Source: Pseudomonas poae (GTDB taxonomy: Bacteria; Pseudomonadota; Gammaproteobacteria; Pseudomonadales; Pseudomonadaceae). From it: DNA of 64,000 nucleotides. Where the stretch lies: the NCBI GenBank assembly GCA_028869255.1, contig CP110972.1, positions 4,035,001-4,099,000 of the forward strand. The letters run 5' to 3'. Both the position numbers and the translations under genes were made by a program. Each line of letters begins with the position of its first letter. Position 1 is the first letter of the stretch. Under the pieces are notes generated by a model. That model did no database searches. It was given only the letters and a program-made list of their open reading frames with translations, and was not told the DNA's origin. This document shows positions 8,087 through 17,306 of the stretch, piece by piece.

Positions 8087-8767
8087 ATGAAACTGTTGAT
8101 TGTCGAAGACCAACCGAAAACCGGCCAATACTTGCGCCAGGGCCTGGCTGAGGCGGGCTTTACTACCGAGTTGGTGGCCGACGGCACCAACGGGCAGCAC
8201 CTGGCGCTGACCGGCGACTACGACTTGCTGATCCTCGACGTGATGCTGCCCGGGCGCGACGGCTGGCAAATCCTGCAGGCCGTGCGCAGTGCCGGCCTGG
8301 ACATCCCGGTACTGTTCCTCACCGCACGCGACGCCGTGGAAGACCGCGTGCACGGCCTGGAACTGGGCGCCGACGATTACCTGGTCAAGCCCTTTGCGTT
8401 CTCCGAGCTGCTGGCCCGGGTGCGCAGCCTGTTGCGCCGTGGCAGCAGCGCACCGCAGGAAACCGCGCTGCAACTGGCCGACCTGCGCCTGGACCTGATT
8501 CGTCGCCGCGTCGAACGCGATGGCCAGCGCATCGACCTCACCGCCAAGGAGTTCTCCCTGCTGGAACTGCTGCTGCGCCGCCAGGGCGAAGTGCTGCCCA
8601 AGTCGCTGATCGCCTCGCAGGTGTGGGACATGAACTTTGACAGCGACACCAATATCATCGAAGTCGCCATCCGCCGCCTGCGCCTGAAAGTCGATGATAA
8701 CTACCCCACCAAGCTGATCCACACCGTGCGCGGCATGGGGTATGTATTGGAGGAGCGGTGCAATTGA
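8087..8767 (+). CDS. copR: Heavy-metal response regulator, OmpR family (CopR)
   Basis: 226 residues. The receiver domain has [11 protein letters not shown] at the start, the phospho-acceptor Asp in [10 protein letters not shown] near residue 51 and the Lys in [10 protein letters not shown]. The C-terminal winged helix ends with the typical [11 protein letters not shown]...[12 protein letters not shown]. The start MKLLIVED is the family start. It overlaps the histidine kinase by 10 bases. Family members CopR, CusR and IrlR cannot be separated by sequence alone; copper is inferred from the divergent cupredoxin and the CopR-type box. Confidence 0.92.
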   Translation: MKLLIVEDQPKTGQYLRQGLAEAGFTTELVADGTNGQHLALTGDYDLLILDVMLPGRDGWQILQAVRSAGLDIPVLFLTARDAVEDRVHGLELGADDYLVKPFAFSELLARVRSLLRRGSSAPQETALQLADLRLDLIRRRVERDGQRIDLTAKEFSLLELLLRRQGEVLPKSLIASQVWDMNFDSDTNIIEVAIRRLRLKVDDNYPTKLIHTVRGMGYVLEERCN

Positions 8768-10110
8768 TCCGGCGCCTGTCCCTGGCCAGCCGCCTGGCCC
8801 TGCTGTTTGCGGCGTGTACGGCGGTGGTCTCGTTGATCGCGGGCGTGTTGTTCAACCAGGCCAGTGAGGCGCACTTCATTGAACTGGACCAACAGTTGCT
8901 CGACGGCAAGCTGACGGCCTTGCGCAGCACCTTGCAGGGTGTCGACACGCCGCAATTATTTGCCCAACGCGAAGCGCAATTGCGCACCGAACTCAATCGC
9001 CAGCCCGACCTGGCGCTTCGCATCAGCGCCGCCGGCCAGCGCTGGCTTGACGGTGCACCGGGCGTTGCATTGCCTGAGGCGCCGGGCCTGCACAGCCTGC
9101 AAAACGCCGGCACCGACTACCGCGTGTACAACGTGCCCCTGCAGCCCGACCAACCCGGCTCGCCACAGTTGAGCCTGGTGCTCGACATCACCCATCACCA
9201 ACACTTCCTGCAACGTATGCAGCACCTGATCTGGCTGACCGTCGGCCTCTCGGCCCTGGCCACCGCCTTGCTCGGTGCCTGGGCCGCACGCAGCGGTCTG
9301 CGGCCGTTGCGGCGCATGAGTGAGGTGGCCGCCAGTGTGTCCGCCCACTCCCTGACCCAGCGCCTGCCACAGCAGCAGATGCCCGCGGAACTGGCCGAAC
9401 TGGCCCAGGCCTTCAACGCCATGCTCGGCCGCTTGGACGATGCCTTCCAGCGTCTGTCAGCCTTCTCCGCCGACATCGCACATGAACTGCGCACGCCGCT
9501 GTCGAACCTGCTGACCCACACCCAAGTCATCCTCACCCAGCCGCGCCCGCTGGAGGACTACCGCGAGGCCCTGCACAGCAATCTGGAAGAATTGCAGTGG
9601 ATGGCGCAGTTGGTGAATGACATGTTGTACCTGGCCAAGGCCGACCACGGCTTGCTGATGCCCAAGCGCGAAGCGTTGGCGCTGGAGGATGAAGTCGAGG
9701 CCCTGCTGGAGTTCTTCGCACTGCTGGCAGAGGACGCACACATCAGCCTGGTACGCGAGGGCACGGCCCACACGGCAGGCGATCGCGGCATGTTGCGTCG
9801 GGCCTTGTCGAACTTGCTGGATAACGCGCTGCGGTTTACCCCGGCGGGCGGCGAAGTACGCGTAAAGATCACGCAAGGCCTACGCGGGGTCACGCTCACG
9901 GTGGAGAACAGCGGGGAAGGCATTGCGCCAGAGTTGCTGCCCAGGTTGTTCGACCGGTTCTACCGGGCCGACCCGGCGCGCCATGAAGGCAGCAGCGAGC
10001 ATGCGGGGCTGGGGTTGGCGATTACCCAGTCGATTGTGCGGGCGCATGGGGGGCGGATTTTTTGTGAGTCTGGCGAGAGGTGGACCCGGTTTGTGATTGA
10101 GTTGCCCTAA
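8758..10110 (+). CDS. copS: Heavy-metal sensor histidine kinase (CopS)
   Basis: 450 residues from a GTG with AGGAG just upstream, overlapping the end of copR. There is a TM segment at about 12-35, a periplasmic sensor region to about 155, and a second TM at about 157-180. These are followed by HAMP, HisKA (the phospho-acceptor His in [14 protein letters not shown]) and an HATPase domain with the N-box [12 protein letters not shown] and G-box [18 protein letters not shown]. It is the partner of copR in a copper-sensing two-component system. The periplasmic region has few Met/His, so the exact ligand cannot be read from sequence. Confidence 0.92.
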   Translation: MQLIRRLSLASRLALLFAACTAVVSLIAGVLFNQASEAHFIELDQQLLDGKLTALRSTLQGVDTPQLFAQREAQLRTELNRQPDLALRISAAGQRWLDGAPGVALPEAPGLHSLQNAGTDYRVYNVPLQPDQPGSPQLSLVLDITHHQHFLQRMQHLIWLTVGLSALATALLGAWAARSGLRPLRRMSEVAASVSAHSLTQRLPQQQMPAELAELAQAFNAMLGRLDDAFQRLSAFSADIAHELRTPLSNLLTHTQVILTQPRPLEDYREALHSNLEELQWMAQLVNDMLYLAKADHGLLMPKREALALEDEVEALLEFFALLAEDAHISLVREGTAHTAGDRGMLRRALSNLLDNALRFTPAGGEVRVKITQGLRGVTLTVENSGEGIAPELLPRLFDRFYRADPARHEGSSEHAGLGLAITQSIVRAHGGRIFCESGERWTRFVIELP

Positions 10111-10136
10111 GAAGATTGATGCAAGCTGGGCCGGCC

Positions 10137-10213
10137 TCATCGCGGGCAAGCCCGGCTCCCACAGTTTTGATAGGTGAACACCTTCAAAATGTGGGAGCTG
10201 GCTTGCCTGCGAT
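10137..10213. repeat. REP pair, outward-facing
   Basis: A complement copy ending GGCTCCCAC (10137-10162) precedes a direct GTGGGAGCTGGCTTGCCTGC copy (10191-10213). The order is opposite to the inward-facing pairs elsewhere. Confidence 0.85.
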
Positions 10214-10227
10214 GGCAATCTTGAATA

Positions 10228-11472
10228 TTACGAATATCTCAGGGCATGCGCCGGCTCAATCTTCGCCGCCCGATACGCCGGGTAAATCGTCGCCAGAAAG
10301 CTCAACACAAACCCGGCCGTGCAGATCAACACCACGTCCCCACTTTGCAGCTCCGACGGCAGGTTGCTGACGAAATACACATCCGAACTGAAGATATGCT
10401 GCCCGGTCACCCGCTCCAGCCAGCCCACCAGCTCACTCACGTTCAGCGCGGCAATCACTCCCAGCACGCCACCGATCAGGGTGCCGACAATGCCGATCAC
10501 GGTGCCCTGCACCATGAAGATCGCCATGATCTGCCGAGGCGTGGCGCCGATGGTACGCAGGATCGCGATATCCGCGCCCTTGTCGTTCACCACCATGATC
10601 AGGGTGGCGATGATGTTGAATGCGGCTACCGCGACGATCATCAGCAACAGCAGGCCGATCATGGTCTTTTCCATCTTCATCGCGCTGAACAGGCTGCCCT
10701 GGGTGTGAGTCCAGTCATCCGGCTTGTAGGCCGCGCCGAGGCTGGCGGCGATATCCGCAGAGACTTTGGGCGCTGCGTACAAATCCTTCACCGCCAGGCG
10801 CACGCTTTGCACCTGGTTCGGCTGCCAATGCTGGATTTCTGCCGCATCGGCCATATGGATCAGGGCCATGGAGCCATCCAGCTCGGCGCCGACCTTGAAA
10901 ATACCCACCACGTTCAAGCGCTGCATGCGCGGGGTGATACCGCCCGGTGCGCTGCTGATTTCCGGCACGATCAGGGTCAGCTTGTCGCCCACGCTCAGGC
11001 GGAAACGCCGGGCGGTGATTTCACCGACCACCACGCCGAACTCGCCGGGCTTCAGGTCTTGCAGTTTGCCCTGCACGATGTGCTGGGCCACGATTGACAC
11101 CTTGCCTTCCTGGGCCGGGTCAACGCCGCTGATCTCGATCGGCTGCATGGCGCCCTTGTAGGAGAACATGCCGTCCATCTGTGTGAAGGGCACGGCGGCG
11201 GTGACTTCCGGGTTCTTCATCGCGGCGGCGGCCACCGGCTGCCAATCATCAATCGGGTTTACGCCGACGATGGTGGCGTGGGGCACCATACCGAGGATGC
11301 GCGAGCTCATTTCGCGCTGGAAGCCGTTCATCACCGACAGCACCACGATCATCGCGAGCACGCCCAGGGCGAGGCCGATCATCGAGGTCATCGAGATAAA
11401 CGAGACAAAACGGTTGCGGCGCTTGGCGCGGGTATAGCGCGTGCCGATAAAAATCGATAACGGTCTGAACAT
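10228..11472 (-). CDS. lolE: Lipoprotein-releasing ABC transporter permease LolE
   Basis: 414 residues. An N-terminal TM segment follows [20 protein letters not shown], then comes a large periplasmic domain (about 45-265), then three TM segments ([36 protein letters not shown].., VVLICTAGFVLSFLATIYPAYRA). It extracts mature lipoproteins from the inner membrane with LolD ATPase and passes them to LolA. It is a close paralogue of the gene at 12224-13474. Naming as LolE follows gene order (lolC-lolD-lolE). An intrinsic terminator lies between lolD and this gene, so its expression may be partly separate. Confidence 0.9.
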   Translation of the reverse strand: MFRPLSIFIGTRYTRAKRRNRFVSFISMTSMIGLALGVLAMIVVLSVMNGFQREMSSRILGMVPHATIVGVNPIDDWQPVAAAAMKNPEVTAAVPFTQMDGMFSYKGAMQPIEISGVDPAQEGKVSIVAQHIVQGKLQDLKPGEFGVVVGEITARRFRLSVGDKLTLIVPEISSAPGGITPRMQRLNVVGIFKVGAELDGSMALIHMADAAEIQHWQPNQVQSVRLAVKDLYAAPKVSADIAASLGAAYKPDDWTHTQGSLFSAMKMEKTMIGLLLLMIVAVAAFNIIATLIMVVNDKGADIAILRTIGATPRQIMAIFMVQGTVIGIVGTLIGGVLGVIAALNVSELVGWLERVTGQHIFSSDVYFVSNLPSELQSGDVVLICTAGFVLSFLATIYPAYRAAKIEPAHALRYS

Positions 11473-11489
11473 TCGCGGGCACCGTTGAA

Positions 11490-11524
11490 AAAATGAAAAA
11501 GCCCGAACGCCAGGCGCCGGGCTT
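11490..11524 (-). terminator. Intrinsic terminator between lolD and lolE
   Basis: On the minus strand, AAGCCCGG..TTCGGGCTT (stem with the loop around CGCCTGGCG) is followed by TTTTTCATTTTTTC. It lies 9 bases after the lolD stop and before the lolE start, inside what would otherwise be one operon. Confidence 0.8.
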
Positions 11525-11532
11525 GAAACGGG

Positions 11533-12216
11533 TCAGATGGCGACCAGATGACCTTCCTGCAGGTGCAGCACACGGTCCATCTGGCGGGCCATGCTCATGT
11601 CATGGGTCACCACCAGGAACGCGGTGCGCATCTGGGTGCTCAGCTCCAGCATCAAGTCCTTGATGCCCTGGGCGGTGTGGGAGTCGAGGTTGCCGGTGGG
11701 CTCATCGAGCATCACCAGGCCCGGGTTGTTCACCAGAGCACGGGCGATTGCCACACGCTGGCGCTCACCGCCGGACAGTTCGGCCGGTTTGTGCTCCAGA
11801 CGATGGCCGAGGCCGACGCGCTCGAGCAGCGCTTTGGCGCGTTGGCGGGCCTCCGGAATCGCGGTCTTGCCGATCAACAGCGGCATGCACACGTTTTCCA
11901 GGGCGGTGAACTCCGGCAGCAGGTGGTGAAACTGGTACACAAAGCCCAACGAGCGGTTGCGCAGTTGGCCACGGGCCTTCTCACCGAGGGCCGACAACTC
12001 TTCGCCGGCCAGCCAGACGCTGCCCTGGGACGGCGTATCAAGGCCGCCCAACAGGTTCAGCAAGGTACTTTTGCCGGAACCGGAGCTGCCGACGATCGCC
12101 ACGCGCTCGCCGGGGTGCAGTTCCAGCTGCAGGTTGGACAGCACCACAACCGATTCCGGGCCTTCCTCGTAGGATTTGCCCAGGTTGCGGCAGCTCAGGA
12201 TTGCTTTTTCACTCAT
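11533..12216 (-). CDS. lolD: Lipoprotein-releasing system ATP-binding protein LolD
   Basis: 227 residues from the ATG at 12216 (MSEKAIL); another in-frame ATG at 12231 overlaps the lolC stop and gives five more residues. The ABC ATPase motifs are complete: Walker [11 protein letters not shown]-loop [10 protein letters not shown], signature [15 protein letters not shown], Walker [13 protein letters not shown] and a switch His in VVTHDM. It powers the LolC/LolE permeases. It lies 7-8 bases after (or overlaps) lolC, so it is translationally linked to it. Confidence 0.94.
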   Translation of the reverse strand: MSEKAILSCRNLGKSYEEGPESVVVLSNLQLELHPGERVAIVGSSGSGKSTLLNLLGGLDTPSQGSVWLAGEELSALGEKARGQLRNRSLGFVYQFHHLLPEFTALENVCMPLLIGKTAIPEARQRAKALLERVGLGHRLEHKPAELSGGERQRVAIARALVNNPGLVMLDEPTGNLDSHTAQGIKDLMLELSTQMRTAFLVVTHDMSMARQMDRVLHLQEGHLVAI

Positions 12217-12223
12217 GCCCGAT

Positions 12224-13474
12224 TCACTCATAACGTAAGGCCTGTGCTGGCTGGGTACGTGCCGCGCGCCAGGCTGGATACAGGGTGGCAAGGAAGCTCA
12301 GGACCAACGCAGCGCCGCCCACCATCAACACGTCCTGGGCCTGAACCTGGGACGGCAAGTAGTCGATGAAGTAGACGTCGGCGTTGAGGAACTTGTGGCC
12401 GAGGATTTTTTCCAGCGCGGCAATCGCAGCGCTGACGTTCAGTGCGGCCAGAATACCGACGGCGGTGCCGATCAAGGTGCCGACCACGCCGATCACGGTG
12501 CCTTGCACCATGAAGATCGCCATGATCTGCCCCGGCGTGGCGCCGAGGGTACGCAGGATGGCGATATCGCCCTTCTTGTCATTCACCACCATCACCAGCG
12601 TGGAAATGATATTGAACGCGGCCACGGCGACGATCAGCAGTAACAGCAGGCCGATCATGGCTTTCTCCATGCGGATGGCTTGGTACAGGTTGCCGTGGGT
12701 ACGGGTCCAGTCACGGGCGTAGTACTGGCTTTCACCCAGGTGCTGGGCGATTTCCCAGGCGCCGCGCGGGGCATCGAACAGGTCGTTGAACTTCAGGCGC
12801 AGGCCCTGCACCTGATCCGGCTGCCAGCGATGCAGGCGCGCCAGGTCGGTGAGGTTGGTCAGGCCCAGGTAGCCGTCGATTTCGCCGGCGCCGACGTGGA
12901 AGGTGCCGACCACGGTAAAGCGCTTCATGCGCGGGAACATACCGGCCGGGGTCACGGTGACTTCCGGGGCGACGAAGGTCAGCTTGTCGCCGATACCCAC
13001 GCCGAGCTTGGCTGCGGCCTTGTCGCCGATCACGATGCCGAAGCTGCCGGGCGCCAGGTCGTCAAGTTTGCCCTGCAGCATGAACTTGTCGATGATCGAG
13101 ACGTTGCGTTCCTGGGCCGGGTCGATGGCATTAAGCAGGATTTTCTGCACCTTGCCGTCGTTGGTCAGCAACCCCTGCATCTGGGTAAATGGCGCAACGG
13201 CCACCACTTTGGGGTTCTGCTTGACCTTGGCGGCCAGGCTTTGCCAGTCGCTGATGGGCGCATCGCCCTCGATGGTCGCGTGGGGCACCATGCCCAGCAC
13301 GCGGGTGCGCATCTCATGATCGAAGCCGTTCATCACCGACAGCACCACGATCATCACGACCACGCCCAAGGCGAGCCCGATCATCGAGGTGAGGGAAATG
13401 AACGACACAAAATGATTGCGACGCTTTGCACGGGTATAACGCGTGCCGATAAATACGAAGAGAGGTCTGAACAT
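12224..13474 (-). CDS. lolC: Lipoprotein-releasing ABC transporter permease LolC
   Basis: 416 residues with the MacB/FtsX-like permease layout of one N-terminal TM, a large periplasmic domain and three C-terminal TMs. The first 50 residues ([30 protein letters not shown]) are nearly identical to those of lolE, and the C-terminus [19 protein letters not shown] is shared too, so the two permeases arose by duplication around lolD. In E. coli LolC recruits LolA through its periplasmic hook and LolE binds the lipoprotein; assignment here is by gene order only. First gene of the operon. Confidence 0.9.
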   Translation of the reverse strand: MFRPLFVFIGTRYTRAKRRNHFVSFISLTSMIGLALGVVVMIVVLSVMNGFDHEMRTRVLGMVPHATIEGDAPISDWQSLAAKVKQNPKVVAVAPFTQMQGLLTNDGKVQKILLNAIDPAQERNVSIIDKFMLQGKLDDLAPGSFGIVIGDKAAAKLGVGIGDKLTFVAPEVTVTPAGMFPRMKRFTVVGTFHVGAGEIDGYLGLTNLTDLARLHRWQPDQVQGLRLKFNDLFDAPRGAWEIAQHLGESQYYARDWTRTHGNLYQAIRMEKAMIGLLLLLIVAVAAFNIISTLVMVVNDKKGDIAILRTLGATPGQIMAIFMVQGTVIGVVGTLIGTAVGILAALNVSAAIAALEKILGHKFLNADVYFIDYLPSQVQAQDVLMVGGAALVLSFLATLYPAWRAARTQPAQALRYE

Positions 13475-13568
13475 GTCGGGGCTTGTTCGGAGGAAAAGAA
13501 GACGTCCCGGTGGCGGGGTCTGGTAAGCAGCTTTACACTCAGACCATTACCGTTACCTGGGGTTCGCC

Positions 13569-14147
13569 ATGTCGACATTAGATGAAGAAGAGCGCCGCGA
13601 ATACTACCGTATCGACGACATGATCGCACTTCAAATCAAAAGCCTGTCTGCCCCCGAAGCGGCGAGCAAGGAAGTGTTGCTGGATGATTCCCCGCTGTTC
13701 AATCTGCTCAGTGAACTGCACCTGAGTGAATTCGAAGCCCAGCACCTGCTGCGCCAGCTCAGCGAGAAGGATCGCACCCTCGCCGCGTTCCTGCGCGTGC
13801 AGAACAAACGCCTGGACCTGCTCAGCCAGATCATGGCACGCGGCCTGCTGGATGAGGTCGGCGCCCCGCAGCCGGTGATCATTTCCGAAGGCGGCATCGA
13901 CTTCCAGCATGCCACGCCCTTGCCGCCCGGCGCGCACCTGGCGGTCAAGCTGGTGCTGATGCCCCAGGCGCTCGGCCTGCTGCTGCGGGCGCGGGTCACC
14001 CATTGCGATGCCAGGGGCAATGGGTTCGACGTGGGCACGGAATTCGAATCCATGACTGATGCCCAACGCCAACTGCTGGCGCGCTACATCCTGCAGAAAC
14101 AAGCCCAGGAACGCCGCCTGGCGCGAGAACAAAGCGACGACATCTGA
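13569..14147 (+). CDS. PilZ-domain protein with helical N-terminal region
   Basis: 192 residues. It starts with EERREYYRIDD, where the RxxxR c-di-GMP motif (REYYR) is at about residue 10. A long helical insertion follows (about 40-95, LSELHLSEFEAQHLLRQLSEKDR..), and the PilZ barrel resumes with IISEGGIDF in place of the usual D/NxSxxG, so ligand binding is plausible but not certain. It corresponds in position (next to lolCDE) to the P. aeruginosa PilZ protein PA2989, from memory. It is followed 44 bases later by a glycerophosphodiesterase gene on the same strand. Confidence 0.82.
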   Translation: MSTLDEEERREYYRIDDMIALQIKSLSAPEAASKEVLLDDSPLFNLLSELHLSEFEAQHLLRQLSEKDRTLAAFLRVQNKRLDLLSQIMARGLLDEVGAPQPVIISEGGIDFQHATPLPPGAHLAVKLVLMPQALGLLLRARVTHCDARGNGFDVGTEFESMTDAQRQLLARYILQKQAQERRLAREQSDDI

Positions 14148-14191
14148 ATGCGTATTGACCACGCCAGCCAGCCTGGCGCAAAGGAGCAACT

Positions 14192-14914
14192 GTGACCCTG
14201 ATTTACGGCCACCGCGGTGCCAAAGGCGAAGCACCGGAAAACACCCTGACCAGCTTCCAGGAGTGCCTCAAGCACGGTGTACGCCGTTGCGAACTGGATT
14301 TGCACCTGTCCATGGACGGTGAGTTGATGGTCATCCACGACCCGACCCTGAAACGCACCACCGACCGGCGTGGCAAAGTCGTCGAGTATTCGGCGGCGGA
14401 CCTGGTGAAGATGGACGCGCGCAAAGGCGGCCCGGGCTGGGTCAAGCCCTGCCCGATCCCGCGTCTGGAGGAGCTGTTTGAGCAATGCGACTTCGATCAC
14501 TGGCAACTGGAAGTCAAAAGCGCTTCGCGCACCCGCGCTGCGACGACCGTGCTGGCGATTCGTGAGATGGCTGTGCGTCACGGCCTGATGGACAAGGTCA
14601 CCGTGACCTCAAGCTCGCGGGAAGTATTAAAAGCCGCCGTGGAACTCACCCCGGACCTGTCACGCGGCCTGGTCGCCGAATACGCCTGGCTCGACCCGTT
14701 GAAGGTCGCGCAGAACTATGGCTGTGAGTACTTGGCGTTGAACTGGACGTTGTGCACCCCTGAACGTCTGGAAAAAGCCCAGCGCCAGGGTTTGCACGTG
14801 TCCGTGTGGACAGTCAACGAACCTGCGCTGATGCGCAGGCTCGCCGACTTCGGCGTAGATAGCCTGATTACAGACTTTCCCGGTTTGGCCACTGCCACCC
14901 TCGAGAATTACTGA
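14192..14914 (+). CDS. Glycerophosphodiester phosphodiesterase
   Basis: 240 residues from a GTG preceded by AAGGAG. It has the GDPD motifs at the start: HRGAKGEAPENT (catalytic His) and CELDLHLSMDGELMVIHD (metal-binding Glu/Asp and second catalytic His), with KRTTDRRGKV and the C-terminal VWTVNEPALMRRLADFGVDSLITDFP. No signal peptide is seen, so it is a cytoplasmic UgpQ-type enzyme that releases glycerol-3-phosphate from glycerophosphodiesters. It is downstream of, and probably cotranscribed with, the PilZ gene. Confidence 0.92.
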   Translation: MTLIYGHRGAKGEAPENTLTSFQECLKHGVRRCELDLHLSMDGELMVIHDPTLKRTTDRRGKVVEYSAADLVKMDARKGGPGWVKPCPIPRLEELFEQCDFDHWQLEVKSASRTRAATTVLAIREMAVRHGLMDKVTVTSSSREVLKAAVELTPDLSRGLVAEYAWLDPLKVAQNYGCEYLALNWTLCTPERLEKAQRQGLHVSVWTVNEPALMRRLADFGVDSLITDFPGLATATLENY

Positions 14915-14925
14915 AATCGGTCTCC

Positions 14926-14950
14926 CCGGCCGGCTCAGGCCACCGGCCGG
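14926..14950. other. GC-rich hairpin in convergent gap
   Basis: CCGGCCGG, a 9-base loop, then CCGGCCGG between the stops of the phosphodiesterase gene and sthA. There is no T-run next to it, so it may be a weak terminator or RNA 3'-end stabiliser. Confidence 0.4.
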
Positions 14951-14956
14951 AGCCGC

Positions 14957-16351
14957 TCAAAAAAGCCGGTTGAGGCCGTCGTAGGCCGCTACCCGATAGG
15001 CTTCAGCCATGGTCGGGTAGTTGAACGTAGTGTTAACAAAATACTTCAGCGTATTGAGCTCACCCGGCTGGTTCATGATGGCCTGGCCGATGTGCACGAT
15101 TTCCGACGCCTGGTAGCCGAAACAATGCACGCCGAGGACTTCCAGGGTCTCGCGGTGGAACAGAATCTTCAGCATGCCTTGCGGCTCACCGGCGATCTGC
15201 GCACGCGCCATGCTCTTGAAGAACGCCTTGCCCACTTCGTAAGGCACCTTGGCCTTGGTCAGTTCGTGTTCGTTCTTGCCGATCGAGCTGATCTCCGGAA
15301 TGGTGTAGATCCCGGTCGGCACGTCGTTCACATAACGCCAACTGCCATTGTCGATAATGCTGCCAGCCGCCGAGCGGCCCTGGTCATGTGCGGCACTCGC
15401 CAGGCTTGGCCAACCGATCACGTCACCGGCACCGTAGATATTCGTCACGCAGGTGCGGTAGTTCTCGTCCACTTCGATCTGGCCACGGCTGTTGACCTTG
15501 ACCCCGATGTTTTCCATGCCCAGCTTGTCGGTGTTGCCGGTACGGCCGTTGCACCACAGCAAGGCATCGGCCTTGATCTTCTTGCCGGACTTGAGGTGCA
15601 GGATCACCCCGTTATCCAGGCCCTCGACCCGCTCGTACTCTTCGTTGTGGCGCACGGTGATGTTGTTGTTGCTGAAGTGGTAGCTCAACGCCTGGGAAAT
15701 TTCCGAGTCGAGGAAGCTCAGCAACTGGTCGCGGTTATCCACCAGCTCCACCAGTACACCCAGGCCGCTGAAGATCGAGGCGTATTCACAGCCGATCACG
15801 CCGGCGCCATAGATGATCAGTTTGCGCGGGGTGTGACCCAGGCTCAGGATGGTGTCGCTATCGTAGATACGCGGGTGGTGGAAATCGATATCCGCCGGGC
15901 GATACGGGCGCGAACCGGTGGCGATGATGATGTGCTTGGCCACCAGCTTCTCGACCACGCCGTTGGGGCAGACCACTTCGATGGTTTGCTCGTCGGCGAA
16001 GCTGCCGGTGCCGAAGAACAGGTCGACACGGTTACGGGCGTAGTAACCGGTGCGCGACGCCACTTGCTTGGAAATCACCTTCTCGGCGCTTTTCAGTACG
16101 TCCGGGAACGAAAACCAGCGCGGCTCACCAATCGCCCGGAACATCGGGTTGGTGTTGAACTGCATGATCTGGCGCACCGAGTGACGCAAGGCCTTGGACG
16201 GGATGGTGCCCAGGTGGGTGCAGTTACCGCCGACCTGGCGACGGCTATCGACCATCGCCACCTTGCGCCCTGCCTTCGCGGCGTTCATCGCCGCACCTTC
16301 TCCAGCCGGGCCGGAACCCAGTACCACCACGTCGTAGTTGTAGACAGCCAT
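14957..16351 (-). CDS. sthA: Soluble pyridine nucleotide transhydrogenase
   Basis: 464 residues, the usual length. This flavoprotein moves hydride between NADPH and NAD+. It has the FAD-binding [17 protein letters not shown] at residues 12-28 and the second dinucleotide fold at [16 protein letters not shown]. The disulfide region reads [17 protein letters not shown] with only one cysteine, the hallmark that separates SthA from lipoamide dehydrogenase-type relatives. The C-terminal dimer region has [11 protein letters not shown]. It appears monocistronic. Confidence 0.95.
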   Translation of the reverse strand: MAVYNYDVVVLGSGPAGEGAAMNAAKAGRKVAMVDSRRQVGGNCTHLGTIPSKALRHSVRQIMQFNTNPMFRAIGEPRWFSFPDVLKSAEKVISKQVASRTGYYARNRVDLFFGTGSFADEQTIEVVCPNGVVEKLVAKHIIIATGSRPYRPADIDFHHPRIYDSDTILSLGHTPRKLIIYGAGVIGCEYASIFSGLGVLVELVDNRDQLLSFLDSEISQALSYHFSNNNITVRHNEEYERVEGLDNGVILHLKSGKKIKADALLWCNGRTGNTDKLGMENIGVKVNSRGQIEVDENYRTCVTNIYGAGDVIGWPSLASAAHDQGRSAAGSIIDNGSWRYVNDVPTGIYTIPEISSIGKNEHELTKAKVPYEVGKAFFKSMARAQIAGEPQGMLKILFHRETLEVLGVHCFGYQASEIVHIGQAIMNQPGELNTLKYFVNTTFNYPTMAEAYRVAAYDGLNRLF

Positions 16352-16613
16352 GCGTACTCCTCAGAACAGGCCAGGCGCACGGTTGAACGCCTGGCTAAAT
16401 CATGCCGCGGCCAGCGGTCATGAAGGACAATTCGGCTCAAGTGTGTGAACCGGGGCACAGTCTATATAAGGCTCAACGCCGCGCACATTAACCCTTGGTC
16501 GCGTCGTAGGCCAGTCTTGCCTTTACTACACCCCCGCAGATTATCGCGAAACCCTACCACTACCGGAAATTCAATTAACCTGTATACACGCCCCCTTTTC
16601 AGGACGAACCATT

Positions 16614-17147
16614 ATGCGGCATGTATTTATCGGTTTATTGCTGATGTTGTCGCTCACGGCGCAAGCCAATGAAGCGGATCGACTCAAGCAGGCCGACTTC
16701 CCGGCACAGGTCCAGGCACTGGCCCTGAAAAACCAGGCGGTGCTCACCTATCTCTGGGCGGATGTGTACGCGGCCGCGCTGTATGCCCCGCAGGAACTGG
16801 GCGCCAAACAAGCCTGGGACCAGCGCAAAGCGCTGCGTCTGGTGCTGTATTACTTTCGCGACATCGACCGCAATGATGTGATCAAGGCCGCCACTGCCAC
16901 GCTGGAACGCCAGCAAGCCAGCGCCCGACTGAAGCCCGAGATAGACAAGCTGCATGCCAGCTTTCGCAACATCCGTAGCGGTGATCGATATGCCCTGGAC
17001 TTTCACCCAGGCCGTGGCTTGAACCTGGAGATCAATGGGCAGGTGGTGTTCAGCAGTCGGGATGATGAACTGGCCAGGGCCTACCTGGGGATCTGGCTGG
17101 CGCCCAAGGGGTTGTCCGACAGCCTGCGCAGCAAGCTTTTGGACTGA
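16614..17147 (+). CDS. Exported chalcone-isomerase-like protein
   Basis: 177 residues with a short signal peptide (FIGLLLMLSLTAQANE). The mature part matches the bacterial chalcone-isomerase-like domain: LTYLWADVYAAALYAP, KALRLVLYYFRDIDR and a C-terminal AYLGIWLAPKGLSDSLRSKLL. The family is small and periplasmic in Proteobacteria; its substrate is not established, and flavonoid chemistry should not be assumed. The start ATG follows CAGGACGAACC. A REP pair and a terminator follow. Confidence 0.82.
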   Translation: MRHVFIGLLLMLSLTAQANEADRLKQADFPAQVQALALKNQAVLTYLWADVYAAALYAPQELGAKQAWDQRKALRLVLYYFRDIDRNDVIKAATATLERQQASARLKPEIDKLHASFRNIRSGDRYALDFHPGRGLNLEINGQVVFSSRDDELARAYLGIWLAPKGLSDSLRSKLLD

Positions 17148-17154
17148 TGGCCCC

Positions 17155-17226
17155 ATCGCAGGCAAGCCAGCTCCCACATTTGAATGTGTTCGCAAATCAA
17201 AATGTGGGAGCTGGCTTGCCTGCGAT
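17155..17226. repeat. REP pair, outward-facing
   Basis: A complement copy (17155-17177), a short spacer, then a direct copy (17204-17226) of the GCCTGCGAT family. Confidence 0.88.
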
Positions 17227-17260
17227 GAGGCCCTCCCCTACCACCACAAAACCCAGGCAC

Positions 17261-17292
17261 AAAAAAGCCCCGAACCAGTCGGGGCTTTTTCA
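17261..17292. terminator. Bidirectional terminator
   Basis: AAAAAAGCCCCGA CCAG TCGGGGCTTTTT between the chalcone-isomerase-like gene and the GAPDH gene, both converging on it. Confidence 0.92.
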
Positions 17293-17306
17293 TTCAGCGC
17301 AAACGC

